Source of the DNA: JBQTIY01 sp052387675
GTDB lineage: Bacteria > Planctomycetota > B15-G4
Direction: 5' to 3'
DNA: 64,000 bases
Assembly (NCBI GenBank): GCA_052387675.1
Contig: JBQTIY010000012.1
Span: 1-64,000 of the forward strand
The number at the start of each line of letters is the position of its first letter. Within the stretch, counting starts at the first letter, position 1. Made by a program: the position numbers and the translations under genes. Shown piece by piece: positions 52,971-63,082 of the stretch. The notes under the pieces are model-generated. The model worked only from the letters and a program-made list of their open reading frames with translations, did not search any database and was not told where the DNA came from.

Positions 52971-54668
52971 TCAGAACTCTAGCAAGGTCTCGCGCAGGAC
53001 CTCTTCAACCGTTGTGCTCCCGTCGAGCACGGCCAGTTGTCCGGAAGCCCTGAGCGGCCGCATGCCCTCGGCGATGGCCGCAGCGCGCAAGTCTTGTGTC
53101 GAAGCGCCATCAAGCACGAGCTGACGGAGCCGTTCACTGAGCAGCATGATCTCGAAGATCGCCCGCCGGCCCTTGTGCCCCGAGTAATTGCAGCGCTCGC
53201 AGCCCTTGCCGTAGGCAAAGCGCCGCCCCTGGACCGACTCCGGCGCCACGCCAATCTCACGCAAAACGTCTGAAGAGGGTTCGTACTCGATCCGGCAGGC
53301 CGCGCAGATCGTGCGCACGAGGCGCTGCGCCACCACAGCCTCGAGGGTGGACACGATGAGGTAGGGCGGAATGCCAATGTCGATGAGCCGCGTGACCGTG
53401 GACGGCGCATCATTGGTGTGCAGTGTCGACAGGATTAAATGACCGGTCAGCGCCGCCTCCACAGCGATCTGCGCGGTTTCCCGGTCTCGAATCTCACCGA
53501 CCAACAACACATCCGGGTCTTGGCGCAAGATCGTGCGCAGCACCTTGGCGTAGGTGACCTCGATCTCTTCATTGACCTGGACCTGGATCACGCCATCGAG
53601 GTCGTACTCGATGGGATCCTCCACGGTGATGATTTTGGTGTCGATCGCGTTGAGCCGGTTGAGCGCCGAGTAGAGCGTGGTGGTCTTCCCGGAACCCGTG
53701 GGACCGGTGACCAGGATGATGCCGTGTGGGCGCTGCAGCAGCCCCTCCACCACCGCCAGCTCGTCCGGCCGCAGACCGACGTTCTCAAGCTCCAGCGAGA
53801 CGACGCTGCGATCCAGCACGCGCAGGACGCAGGATTCGCCATGCACGGTGGGCATCGTCGAAACGCGCAAATCAATGGGCTTGCCGCCCAAGGACAGCTC
53901 GATGCGCCCGTCCTGCGGGATGCGCGTTTCGGCAATGTCCAGGTTGGACATCACCTTGACGCGCGAGATGAGCGCCGAGGCCAGCGCCGGCGGCGGCGCC
54001 TCGACTTCGAAGAGCACGCCGTCCACGCGATAGCGCACTTTGAATTCATGCTCAAAGGGTTCGAGGTGGATGTCACTGGCCTTGTCGCGCACGGCGTGCA
54101 GCAGGATGTAGTTCAGCAGCTTGACCACCGGCGCTGCCGCGGCCATGGCTTGCTGGTCCTCGAGATCGATGTTGGCCGAGCTGGCCTTGACCTCTTTGAG
54201 CACGCTGGCCAGGCTCGGCGGCGGCGCGTTGCCGTGCAGGCGCACCAGAGCGCGGTCCACCGCCTCCTCCGTGGCGATGGCTCCTTTCACCTCACTGCCC
54301 ACGATGAAGGCCAGGTCCTGCAGAATATTCACGTTGAGCGGGTCAGCCAGGGCGACGAGCAGCGCGCCCCCGACCATGCGCACCGGCACGGCGCGAAACA
54401 GGGCACAGGTGGCCGCGTCAAGGCGCCCGGCCACGGCCGGATCGAGAGTCTCGGCGTCCAGATCGATGGGCTCGAGCCCCGCTTGGATGCCTAGCGCCAA
54501 GCCAAGTTGGGCCTTGTCGATCAGGCGCATGGCCATCAGGATCTCGCCGAGATGACCGCCGCTGCGGCTCTGCTCCTGGAGTGCCCGCTCGACATCCTTG
54601 GCCTCGCAGGCCCCATGCTGAACGAGGATTGCTCCCAGCGGCTTGCGGCTGGCACGCGCGCTGCTCAT
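52971..54668 (-). CDS. gspE: Type II secretion / type IV pilus assembly ATPase (first of two)
   Basis: 565 aa from the ATG at 54668, overlapping the upstream ATPase stop (ATGA). N-terminal MshEN/T2SSE_N domain (about 12-150), then the motor: Walker A GPTGSGKTTTLYSALN (about 320), Asp box EDPIEYDLDGVIQVQVNE, Walker B region LRQDPDVLLVGEIRDRETAQ (about 390), His box LSTLHTNDAPSTVTRLIDIG, and a zinc-binding tetracysteine with CAAC and CERC (about 460-500). It powers pseudopilus or pilus assembly. gspF follows immediately, so this is the more likely partner of that platform. Confidence 0.94.
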   Translation of the reverse strand: MSSARASRKPLGAILVQHGACEAKDVERALQEQSRSGGHLGEILMAMRLIDKAQLGLALGIQAGLEPIDLDAETLDPAVAGRLDAATCALFRAVPVRMVGGALLVALADPLNVNILQDLAFIVGSEVKGAIATEEAVDRALVRLHGNAPPPSLASVLKEVKASSANIDLEDQQAMAAAAPVVKLLNYILLHAVRDKASDIHLEPFEHEFKVRYRVDGVLFEVEAPPPALASALISRVKVMSNLDIAETRIPQDGRIELSLGGKPIDLRVSTMPTVHGESCVLRVLDRSVVSLELENVGLRPDELAVVEGLLQRPHGIILVTGPTGSGKTTTLYSALNRLNAIDTKIITVEDPIEYDLDGVIQVQVNEEIEVTYAKVLRTILRQDPDVLLVGEIRDRETAQIAVEAALTGHLILSTLHTNDAPSTVTRLIDIGIPPYLIVSTLEAVVAQRLVRTICAACRIEYEPSSDVLREIGVAPESVQGRRFAYGKGCERCNYSGHKGRRAIFEIMLLSERLRQLVLDGASTQDLRAAAIAEGMRPLRASGQLAVLDGSTTVEEVLRETLLEF

Positions 54669-56344
54669 GGCGCCACCTCCCCCGCCGAGACAATGCCCAG
54701 CACTTCGGAGATCGTGGTGACGCCGGCCAAGACCTTGCGCAGTCCGTCCTGGCGCAGCGTGGAGAGGCGGCCGCTGCGTTCGCCCTGGGTCCGCAGCGCC
54801 TGAGTGGGCTCGTTGCGAAACACCATGTCGCGCAGGGCAGGGTCGAGCTCCATGAGTTCGTACACGCCAACGCGTCCGTCGTAGCCGCTGAAGCCGCACT
54901 CCGCGCAGCCGCGCGCGTCGTAGAGCGTGCGTGCAGCGAGGCGCGCGGGATCGAGTCCCACTGCCCGGAGTTCGGATTCGGCCGGCGCAGCCGCCACGCG
55001 GCAGGCCGGGCAAAGCCGCCGCACAAGCCGCTGCGCGAGCACCGCCTGAATTGACGCCGAGACGAGGAAGGGCTTCACGCCCATGTCCACGAGCCGCGCC
55101 AGCGCCGAGGGCGCGTCATTGGTGTGCAGCGTGGCAAAGACCAAGTGCCCGGTGAGCGCCGCCTGGATCGCCACCTCGGCCGTTTCCACGTCGCGAATCT
55201 CGCCCACCAGAATGACGTTGGGCGCCTGCCGCAGCATGGCTCGCAAAATGCGGGCGAAGTTCAGACCGATCTTGTGGTGCACCTGCACTTGATTGATGCC
55301 CTGGATCTCGTACTCCACCGGATCCTCGGCGGTGATGATCTTCACGTCCGGCCGATTGAGCTCCTTGAGCGCGGCATAGAGCGTGGTCGTCTTGCCTGAG
55401 CCGGTCGGACCGGTCACGAGCACGATCCCATTGGGGCGCTTGATGATCGCCCGGAAGCGGTCGAGGTCGCTGTCCGCGAAACCCAGTTCGGTGAGTGAGA
55501 CGAGCCCGCGCTCCTTGTCGAGGAGGCGCATCACCATGGACTCGCCATGGCTGGCCGGCAGCACGGAGGCGCGCACATCGATCGGCCGGCCCTGCACGCT
55601 CACCGCAATGCGCCCGTCCTGAGGCTTGCGCTTCTCCGCGATGTCCATGCCCGCCATGAGTTTCAGGCGCGAGAGAATCGGCGCCGCGAGCTGCGGCTCA
55701 TGCGTGCCGACTTCTACGAGCAGGCCGTCCTTGCGAAAGCGCACGCGCACGCGGCCATCCATCGGCTCCACATGGATGTCGCTGGCCCGCTGCTCGACCG
55801 CCTGACCAATCATGCGCGTCACGAGGCGGATGATGGGCGCTTGCTCGTCGGCTTCCTCGCCGCCCGCCAGCGCCTCGGCAAGTTCCGGCCCGGACGGCCC
55901 CTGACCCACCCCGTAATAGTGCCGCAGCGCCGCGGCCAGCCCGGCCGGAGTCGCCAGCGCCGCGGCGAGGTCGCGGTTGAGCAAGAACTGGAGCGTGTCC
56001 AGAGAGAAGGCTTTGAGCGGGTCATCGACGGCTAAGACCAGTCGGCCGTCGCGCAGCGCGACGGGCAGCACGCGGTGCTCGGCCACGACCTCCGGCGGCA
56101 CCAAGCCGATGACCTCGGCCTTGATCCGGCCACCCTTGCCCAAATCCGCGGCGAGATCGACGAAAGGCAGCTTCTGCTGCCGGGCCAGCGTGCGCCAGAC
56201 TTGATCCTCGGTGGCAAAGCCCAGCGCGACGAGGGCCGCCCCGATGGGGATACGCCGCGACTTGCACAGCGCCGTGGCCTTGCCGATCTGTTGGGCGTCG
56301 ACCACGCCCTGAGCCACGAGGAGTTCACCCAGCCGGTCGGCCAT
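54665..56344 (-). CDS. gspE: Type II secretion / type IV pilus assembly ATPase (second, upstream copy)
   Basis: 559 aa from the ATG at 56344 (MADRLGELL). Same domain order as the neighbouring ATPase: MshEN-like N-terminus (about 1-140), Walker A VTGPTGSGKTTTLYAALK (about 315), EDPVEYEIQGINQVQVH, LRQAPNVILVGEIRDVETAE, FATLHTNDAPSALARLVDMG, and a zinc site CPAC and CAEC. The two proteins are clearly paralogous but not near-identical. A possible weak -10 (TACGTG) lies 7 bases before the start. Head of the gspE-gspE-gspF run. Confidence 0.94.
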   Translation of the reverse strand: MADRLGELLVAQGVVDAQQIGKATALCKSRRIPIGAALVALGFATEDQVWRTLARQQKLPFVDLAADLGKGGRIKAEVIGLVPPEVVAEHRVLPVALRDGRLVLAVDDPLKAFSLDTLQFLLNRDLAAALATPAGLAAALRHYYGVGQGPSGPELAEALAGGEEADEQAPIIRLVTRMIGQAVEQRASDIHVEPMDGRVRVRFRKDGLLVEVGTHEPQLAAPILSRLKLMAGMDIAEKRKPQDGRIAVSVQGRPIDVRASVLPASHGESMVMRLLDKERGLVSLTELGFADSDLDRFRAIIKRPNGIVLVTGPTGSGKTTTLYAALKELNRPDVKIITAEDPVEYEIQGINQVQVHHKIGLNFARILRAMLRQAPNVILVGEIRDVETAEVAIQAALTGHLVFATLHTNDAPSALARLVDMGVKPFLVSASIQAVLAQRLVRRLCPACRVAAAPAESELRAVGLDPARLAARTLYDARGCAECGFSGYDGRVGVYELMELDPALRDMVFRNEPTQALRTQGERSGRLSTLRQDGLRKVLAGVTTISEVLGIVSAGEVAP

Positions 56345-56559
56345 GACGCTCCACGTAGGGCCCCGCGCCGCGGACAGCAACGCGCTCCCGCATTCTCGAC
56401 CGCCGTTGCGCGTCGATTCAAGCGCGGCGGCCAGCCCGCACCCAGCCGACGACTCGGGCCGCCGACATTGACACGTCCCGGCCCAGCCCCCTAGGCTCCG
56501 GGGGGCTCCCTCCGCACTCCGCGGACCGGAACTCCGTCCCCTTCAACATCACGGCCGAC

Positions 56560-57152
56560 ATGCTCATGCGACTGGCCGCACTCACGCTGCTCCTGCTCAG
56601 CGCCTGCGCCTGCCCACCGCGTCTGGACTGTTACGAGACACCACGCGACACGCTGGCGGCCTGGCAGGCCAGTCTCTGCGCCGAAGATGTGGAAGGCGAA
56701 TACCGTTGCCTCTCGGCCGGCCTGCGCCGCCGCATGGGCAACTTCGCCACCTACCACTCGCTGCGGACTCGGCTGCTTGAGGACAACCCGGCCGCGGCGT
56801 GGCTCCTGGCGCGAGCCGACCTGTCCGATGCCCTGCGCGAAGAGAGCTACACCGCCGAAGGCGATCTGGCCTTTCTGAGCTTCGAAGCGCGGGGTGTCGA
56901 GGTGGTCCTCGAGTTCGAGCGCGAGGCCTGGATCACCGTGACGGCGCAGGATGGCACACAGAGCATGCACCGGCAGGAGGGCGCGCCCGCGCGCCGGCTG
57001 GCAGTGCAGGGTGAGCGCCAATGGCTGCTCTTCGAACAACCGCGGCTGCCGGCTGATCTCGCGTCGGTGCGCTCGATCGAGTTCGAGGTGCGCTGGATGC
57101 TGCGGGATATTGGCGGACTGGCAGCACTCTCGCCTGCCGGGCCGGTGCAGCC

Positions 57153-57156
<4 letters not shown>
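56560..57156 (+). CDS. Small lipoprotein
   Basis: 198 aa. A signal with lipobox LLLSACAC (Cys about 16-18) is followed by a globular body with a helical N-half ('ETPRDTLAAWQASLCAEDVEGEYRCLSA') and a beta-rich C-half. The arrangement resembles small NTF2-like folds, but no assignment is secure. ATG at 56566 is a possible alternative start. Coupled to ppdK by an ATGA overlap, which may be accidental. It is divergent from the gspE genes. Confidence 0.65.
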
Positions 57157-59768
<2,612 letters not shown>

Positions 59769-59788
59769 CGAGCGGGCTGGGCCGGCCC

Positions 59789-60337
59789 TCAGTGCGAGGG
59801 CGAGTTCCAGGTGGCGATCTGATTGGCGCCCTGACCGCGGGCCGTGCGCAGGGCCGTTTCGGCGCGAGCCAGAAACTCATCAGCGCTGCTGAGCTTGTCT
59901 TGCGGAGCCTCCGTGAGCCCCACGCTCAGGCTGACCTGATCGCGCAGCCGGTCGAGCACCGAGACCATGACGCGCTGCACCATCGTGCGCGCGCCCTCGG
60001 CGGGCGTGCCCGGCAGGAGCATCGCGAAACGGCGCGGCCCGAGGCGCGCCGAGAGATCGACGTCGCGCGAGGCCGTCAGCACTTCGCCGGCCACTTCAAG
60101 CATGATGCGGTCGAGGGCTGCCGGGCTCGACGCCGAGCCCTGGGCCGGCAGGTCGACCTCAATGACCAAGAGCGAGAACGTCCAGCGGAAGCGCCACGAC
60201 TTCTTGAACTCCTCCTCCAGGCGCAGGCGGAAGTACGCGTCGCTGAGCAGGCCGGTGCCTTCGTCGGTGATCAGAGCCACCAGGCGGCGGGTGTCTTGGT
60301 CAGGATTCGTGGCGGGGGCGTTCATGCCCGGCATCAT
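59789..60337 (-). CDS. Degenerate GGDEF-domain protein
   Basis: 182 aa from the ATG at 60337, with later in-frame ATGs at 60334 and 60325 as alternatives. Residues 20-170 follow the GGDEF fold ('DEGTGLLSDAYFRLRLEEEF', 'SLLVIEVDLP', 'DLSARLGPRRFAMLLPGTPAEGA', 'DQVSLSVGLTEAP', 'LARAETALRTARGQGANQIATWN'). At the GG(D/E)EF loop it reads RLGPRRF, so cyclase activity is not expected. It could still bind c-di-GMP or act as a scaffold. Downstream of yebC by 64 bases in the same direction; converges with ppdK. Confidence 0.78.
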   Translation of the reverse strand: MMPGMNAPATNPDQDTRRLVALITDEGTGLLSDAYFRLRLEEEFKKSWRFRWTFSLLVIEVDLPAQGSASSPAALDRIMLEVAGEVLTASRDVDLSARLGPRRFAMLLPGTPAEGARTMVQRVMVSVLDRLRDQVSLSVGLTEAPQDKLSSADEFLARAETALRTARGQGANQIATWNSPSH

Positions 60338-60401
60338 CGGATCGCGGCCCGCGGCGACCAAAGGGAAAGCGCCCCAGCGCGGGCCCCGCAGCGCTGCCCG
60401 G

Positions 60402-61160
60402 TTAGGCGCCCGCGCGCTCGGCGGCCAGCAGAGCGGCCTCGGTCCACTCCAGATTGCTGGCCGTGGACTGCACGTCATCCAGGGCATCGAGCGACTCCAG
60501 CATGCGCACGAGCTGGATGACCTGTTCATCCGGGAGGGTCACCACGGTCTTGGGCACCCAGGTGATTTCACTGCGTTCCGGCTTGAGACCGCCTGCCGCC
60601 AGGGCATCGCGCACCTGGGCAAACTTGGCGGGGTCAGCGCTTATCTCGAAGCCGCCTTCCACCGCCAGGCACTCCTCGGCCTCTGCGTTCAGCGAGAGTT
60701 CGAGCAGGGCATCTTCGCGGGCCGGGGCGGCCGCCACGAAGAACAGCCCCCGCCGCTCGAAGTTCCAGGAGACACTGCCGGCGGCTCCCAGGTTGCCCCC
60801 GTTGTGCTCCACCGCCATGCGCACCTCGCCATAGGTCCGGGCGCGGTTGTCGGTGAGCGCATCGATGAGCATGGCGACCCCGCCCGGGCCGTAGCCCTCA
60901 TAGGTGAGCGCCTCGAGTTCGGAGCCCTCGCCGCGTCCGGCGCCATTCTTGATGGCCCGGTCGATGGCGTCGTTGGTCATGTTCTCCTGTCGCGCCCGAT
61001 CGATGGCATAGCGCAGCGACAGATTCGTGGCCGGGTCGCCGCCGCCGGTGCGCGCGGCCGTCATGATCAGGCGCGCGTGCTTGCTGAAGGCGCGCGAGCG
61101 CTTGGCATCCACCGCCTTTTTGCGGTGCATGATGTTCTTGAACTGCGAATGACCGGCCAT
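60402..61160 (-). CDS. yebC: YebC/PmpR family regulator
   Basis: 252 aa. The N-terminal signature MAGHSQFKNIMHRKKAVDAKRSRAFSK is nearly diagnostic, followed by 'GGDPATNLSLRYAIDRARQENMTNDAIDRAIK', 'YEGYGPGGVAMLIDALTDNRART' and 'GSVSWNFERRGLFFV'. Three-domain protein formerly described as a transcription regulator and in some cases linked to translation of polyproline stretches, which fits the presence of epmA in this window as a theme only. GAGG lies 4 bases before the ATG. Follows rpsI. Confidence 0.94.
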   Translation of the reverse strand: MAGHSQFKNIMHRKKAVDAKRSRAFSKHARLIMTAARTGGGDPATNLSLRYAIDRARQENMTNDAIDRAIKNGAGRGEGSELEALTYEGYGPGGVAMLIDALTDNRARTYGEVRMAVEHNGGNLGAAGSVSWNFERRGLFFVAAAPAREDALLELSLNAEAEECLAVEGGFEISADPAKFAQVRDALAAGGLKPERSEITWVPKTVVTLPDEQVIQLVRMLESLDALDDVQSTASNLEWTEAALLAAERAGA

Positions 61161-61199
61161 ATGCCTCGCGTCAGGCGACGAGCCGGCGAACGGGCAGAC

Positions 61200-61601
61200 T
61201 CAGCGCTTGCTGAACTGGAACCGGCGCCGGGCCTTCTTTTGGCCGTACTTCTTGCGTTCGACCATGCGGCTGTCGCGTGTGAGGTAACCGCCGTCGCGCA
61301 GCGACTGCTCGACTTCGGGGGCCGCCTTGCGCAGGGCGCGCGCGATACCGAGCGAGAGAGCCCCGCTCTGGCCGGCCGGACCGCCGCCTTCAATCTTGGC
61401 CCAGATGTCGAACTTCTCGAGCGTCGCCGTGGCGTTGAGCGGAGCCTTGGCTTGCACGCGCTCATGCTCCACCGAGAAGTAGTTCTCGAAGGGACGGTCG
61501 TTCACCAGGATGAGTCCCGTGCCGGGCGCGATGCGCACTCGGGCCACGGCCGTCTTGCGTCGTCCGGTACCCCACACGTAGGTCTTGCCACCTTCGGTCA
61601 T
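61200..61601 (-). CDS. rpsI: 30S ribosomal protein S9
   Basis: 133 aa. Conserved 'GTGRRKTAVARVRIAPGTG' start, 'GGGPAGQSGALSLGIARAL' middle and the strongly basic C-terminal tail ending 'RKKYGQKKARRRFQFSKR', which reaches the P-site tRNA in the ribosome. Standard length. 14 bases after rplM, the usual L13-S9 operon. Confidence 0.97.
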   Translation of the reverse strand: MTEGGKTYVWGTGRRKTAVARVRIAPGTGLILVNDRPFENYFSVEHERVQAKAPLNATATLEKFDIWAKIEGGGPAGQSGALSLGIARALRKAAPEVEQSLRDGGYLTRDSRMVERKKYGQKKARRRFQFSKR

Positions 61602-61615
61602 GCTGCGATCCTCGA

Positions 61616-62071
61616 CTACTGGCTGCTGCGGTAGGGCGTGGTGTCGACCACGATCGGGCTTTGCGCGGCGTGCGGATGCTCCGTCCCGCCGTAAATCTTG
61701 AGCTTGCTGAGCATCGCCCGGCCAAGGCGCGTCTTGGGGAGCATGCGGCGCACCGCGAGGCGCACCAGCCGCTCCGGATCCTGTTCGCGCATCGTGCCGG
61801 AGGGAATCTCCACCAGCCCGCCCAGGTAGCCGGTATGCCAGCGCTGCATGCGATCCGCGGCCTTGCGGCCCGTGAGGACGACCTTGGAGGCGTTGGTGAC
61901 CAGCACGAAGTCGCCGGTGTCCACGTGCGGCGTGTAGCGGGCGTGGTGCTTTCCTTGCAGGATGACGGCGATGCGGGCCGCCATGCGCCCCAGCACGAGG
62001 CCGTCGGCATCAAAGTGCTGCCAGCGCTGCAGAGTCTCGCCGGGTTTCGCCAGGTAGGTCTTGGTGGTCAC
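61616..62071 (-). CDS. rplM: 50S ribosomal protein L13
   Basis: 151 aa with a GTG start at 62071. Conserved blocks: 'DADGLVLGRMAARIAVILQGKH', 'VDTGDFVLVTNASKVVLTGRKAADRMQRWHTGY', 'AVRRMLPKTRLGRAMLSKLKIYGGTEHPHAAQ'. An early assembly protein of the 50S subunit. First gene of rplM-rpsI; a possible promoter lies about 60 bases upstream. Confidence 0.97.
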   Translation of the reverse strand: MTTKTYLAKPGETLQRWQHFDADGLVLGRMAARIAVILQGKHHARYTPHVDTGDFVLVTNASKVVLTGRKAADRMQRWHTGYLGGLVEIPSGTMREQDPERLVRLAVRRMLPKTRLGRAMLSKLKIYGGTEHPHAAQSPIVVDTTPYRSSQ

Positions 62072-62131
62072 GTGACAGTCCTCGAAGGCGTCTCCGGCAC
62101 TCTCGAATCGGGAGCCGGATGCGAACGGAGC

Positions 62132-62159
62132 AGGATACCAAAGGCCGCTTTCCGATCAA
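62132..62159 (-). promoter_or_regulatory. Possible sigma-70 promoter of rplM-rpsI
   Basis: Minus-strand TTGATC (62159-62154), 16-base spacer, TATCCT (62137-62132). Leader of about 55 bases to the GTG at 62071. The same -10 and spacing as the dnaG candidate. Confidence 0.45.
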
Positions 62160-62241
62160 TCGCCCGCCCGTCGGGCTGCCGGCCGCTGCCCGTTCGGCGG
62201 ACCCGTGCCTGGCCGGACCGTAGCCCGGTTCAGCGCCCAGT

Positions 62242-63027
62242 TCAGCGCGTGACGACTGGCCGATCCGTCCAGAGTTGGACGCGCAGCACCCCCTCCAGGC
62301 CTGGGTGATCGGCGGTGACCTGCAGCAGGTTGTCGATGCGCGCCTGAACCGAGAGATCCAAATGGGTGAAGCCCGCCTTGCGAGCGCTGCGCCCCCAGTT
62401 CAGCACCGCGCCGCCTTCGCTCTGGAACTGCACCGTCCCGTCCGGTCCGGGTCCCACACTCAGCACGCGGACTCCGGCCCGCTCGATCACATCCCGATAG
62501 GGCAGGAGTTCTGCGGCGGCTGCCGCGCATTCCAGGTAGTCCTCCTCGGCGTGCCTCCCATCGAAGGCCAGAGGCGCGGGCTGGTAATCGGTGGGCCCCG
62601 GTCCGAGCACGCGGCCGTCGGCGGCCAGCAGCCAGCCCCCCGGCACTTCGAGCACGGGAACGCGCAGTCGCAGACGCACGTCGAGTTGCCCTGGGAAACG
62701 CGGATCGAGAGCTTCGACAGACTCGACCCAGGGCGAAGCCCCGCTGAGCGCGTCGGCCCAGAGCTGCAAATCCGAGCCACTTAGCAAGGACGCCTGACCT
62801 GTCAGCGCGGCCGAGAGTTCCTGACCGACGCGTCCGGCTTGCTCGTGTGCCAGCCAGTCCGGCGCCTCCATGACCTGCCAGACCGCGGGATTGACCAAAA
62901 AGCGCGGCGCTCGCTGCAGCCGCCGGTGCGCCACGACGAGCAACGCGATGAGCAGCAGGCCCAGCAACAGCGGGATGAGCAGGGGCTTGGCCCGCCAAAA
63001 CCAGAGTTGCGCCACCGTGTCGGCCAT
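62242..63027 (-). CDS. FtsQ-like membrane protein with POTRA-like region
   Basis: 261 aa. A single membrane anchor (about 12-33, 'KPLLIPLLLGLLLIALLVVAH') is followed by an extracytoplasmic body. The segment 'SPWVESVEALDPRFPGQLDVRLRLRVPVLEV' then 'GWLLAADGRVLGPG' (about 95-145) follows the POTRA and beta-domain pattern of FtsQ/DivIB ('pWV..a.V.r.fP..l.V.v.ER.PvA.w....lvd..G.vf'). It differs in the N-terminal part and has no cell-wall cluster around it. TAAATT lies 9 bases before the ATG. Located upstream of rplM in the same direction. Confidence 0.6.
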   Translation of the reverse strand: MADTVAQLWFWRAKPLLIPLLLGLLLIALLVVAHRRLQRAPRFLVNPAVWQVMEAPDWLAHEQAGRVGQELSAALTGQASLLSGSDLQLWADALSGASPWVESVEALDPRFPGQLDVRLRLRVPVLEVPGGWLLAADGRVLGPGPTDYQPAPLAFDGRHAEEDYLECAAAAAELLPYRDVIERAGVRVLSVGPGPDGTVQFQSEGGAVLNWGRSARKAGFTHLDLSVQARIDNLLQVTADHPGLEGVLRVQLWTDRPVVTR

Positions 63028-63036
63028 GACTTGGGG

Positions 63037-63042
63037 AATTTA
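63037..63042 (-). promoter_or_regulatory. -10-like hexamer of the FtsQ-like gene
   Basis: Minus-strand TAAATT with 9 bases before the ATG at 63027. Confidence 0.4.
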
Positions 63043-63068
63043 GGTGAGGCCGCGCCCAGACGAACCGC

Positions 63069-63074
63069 TATTTT
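63069..63074 (+). promoter_or_regulatory. -10-like hexamer of the helicase gene
   Basis: TATTTT with 8 bases before the ATG at 63083. Confidence 0.4.
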
Positions 63075-63082
63075 TCGCCGGC

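Noticed and set aside
56485..56507. Short inverted repeat (agccccc / gggggct) before the small lipoprotein gene
   Set aside because: Short and GC-rich; such stems are expected by chance in this composition.
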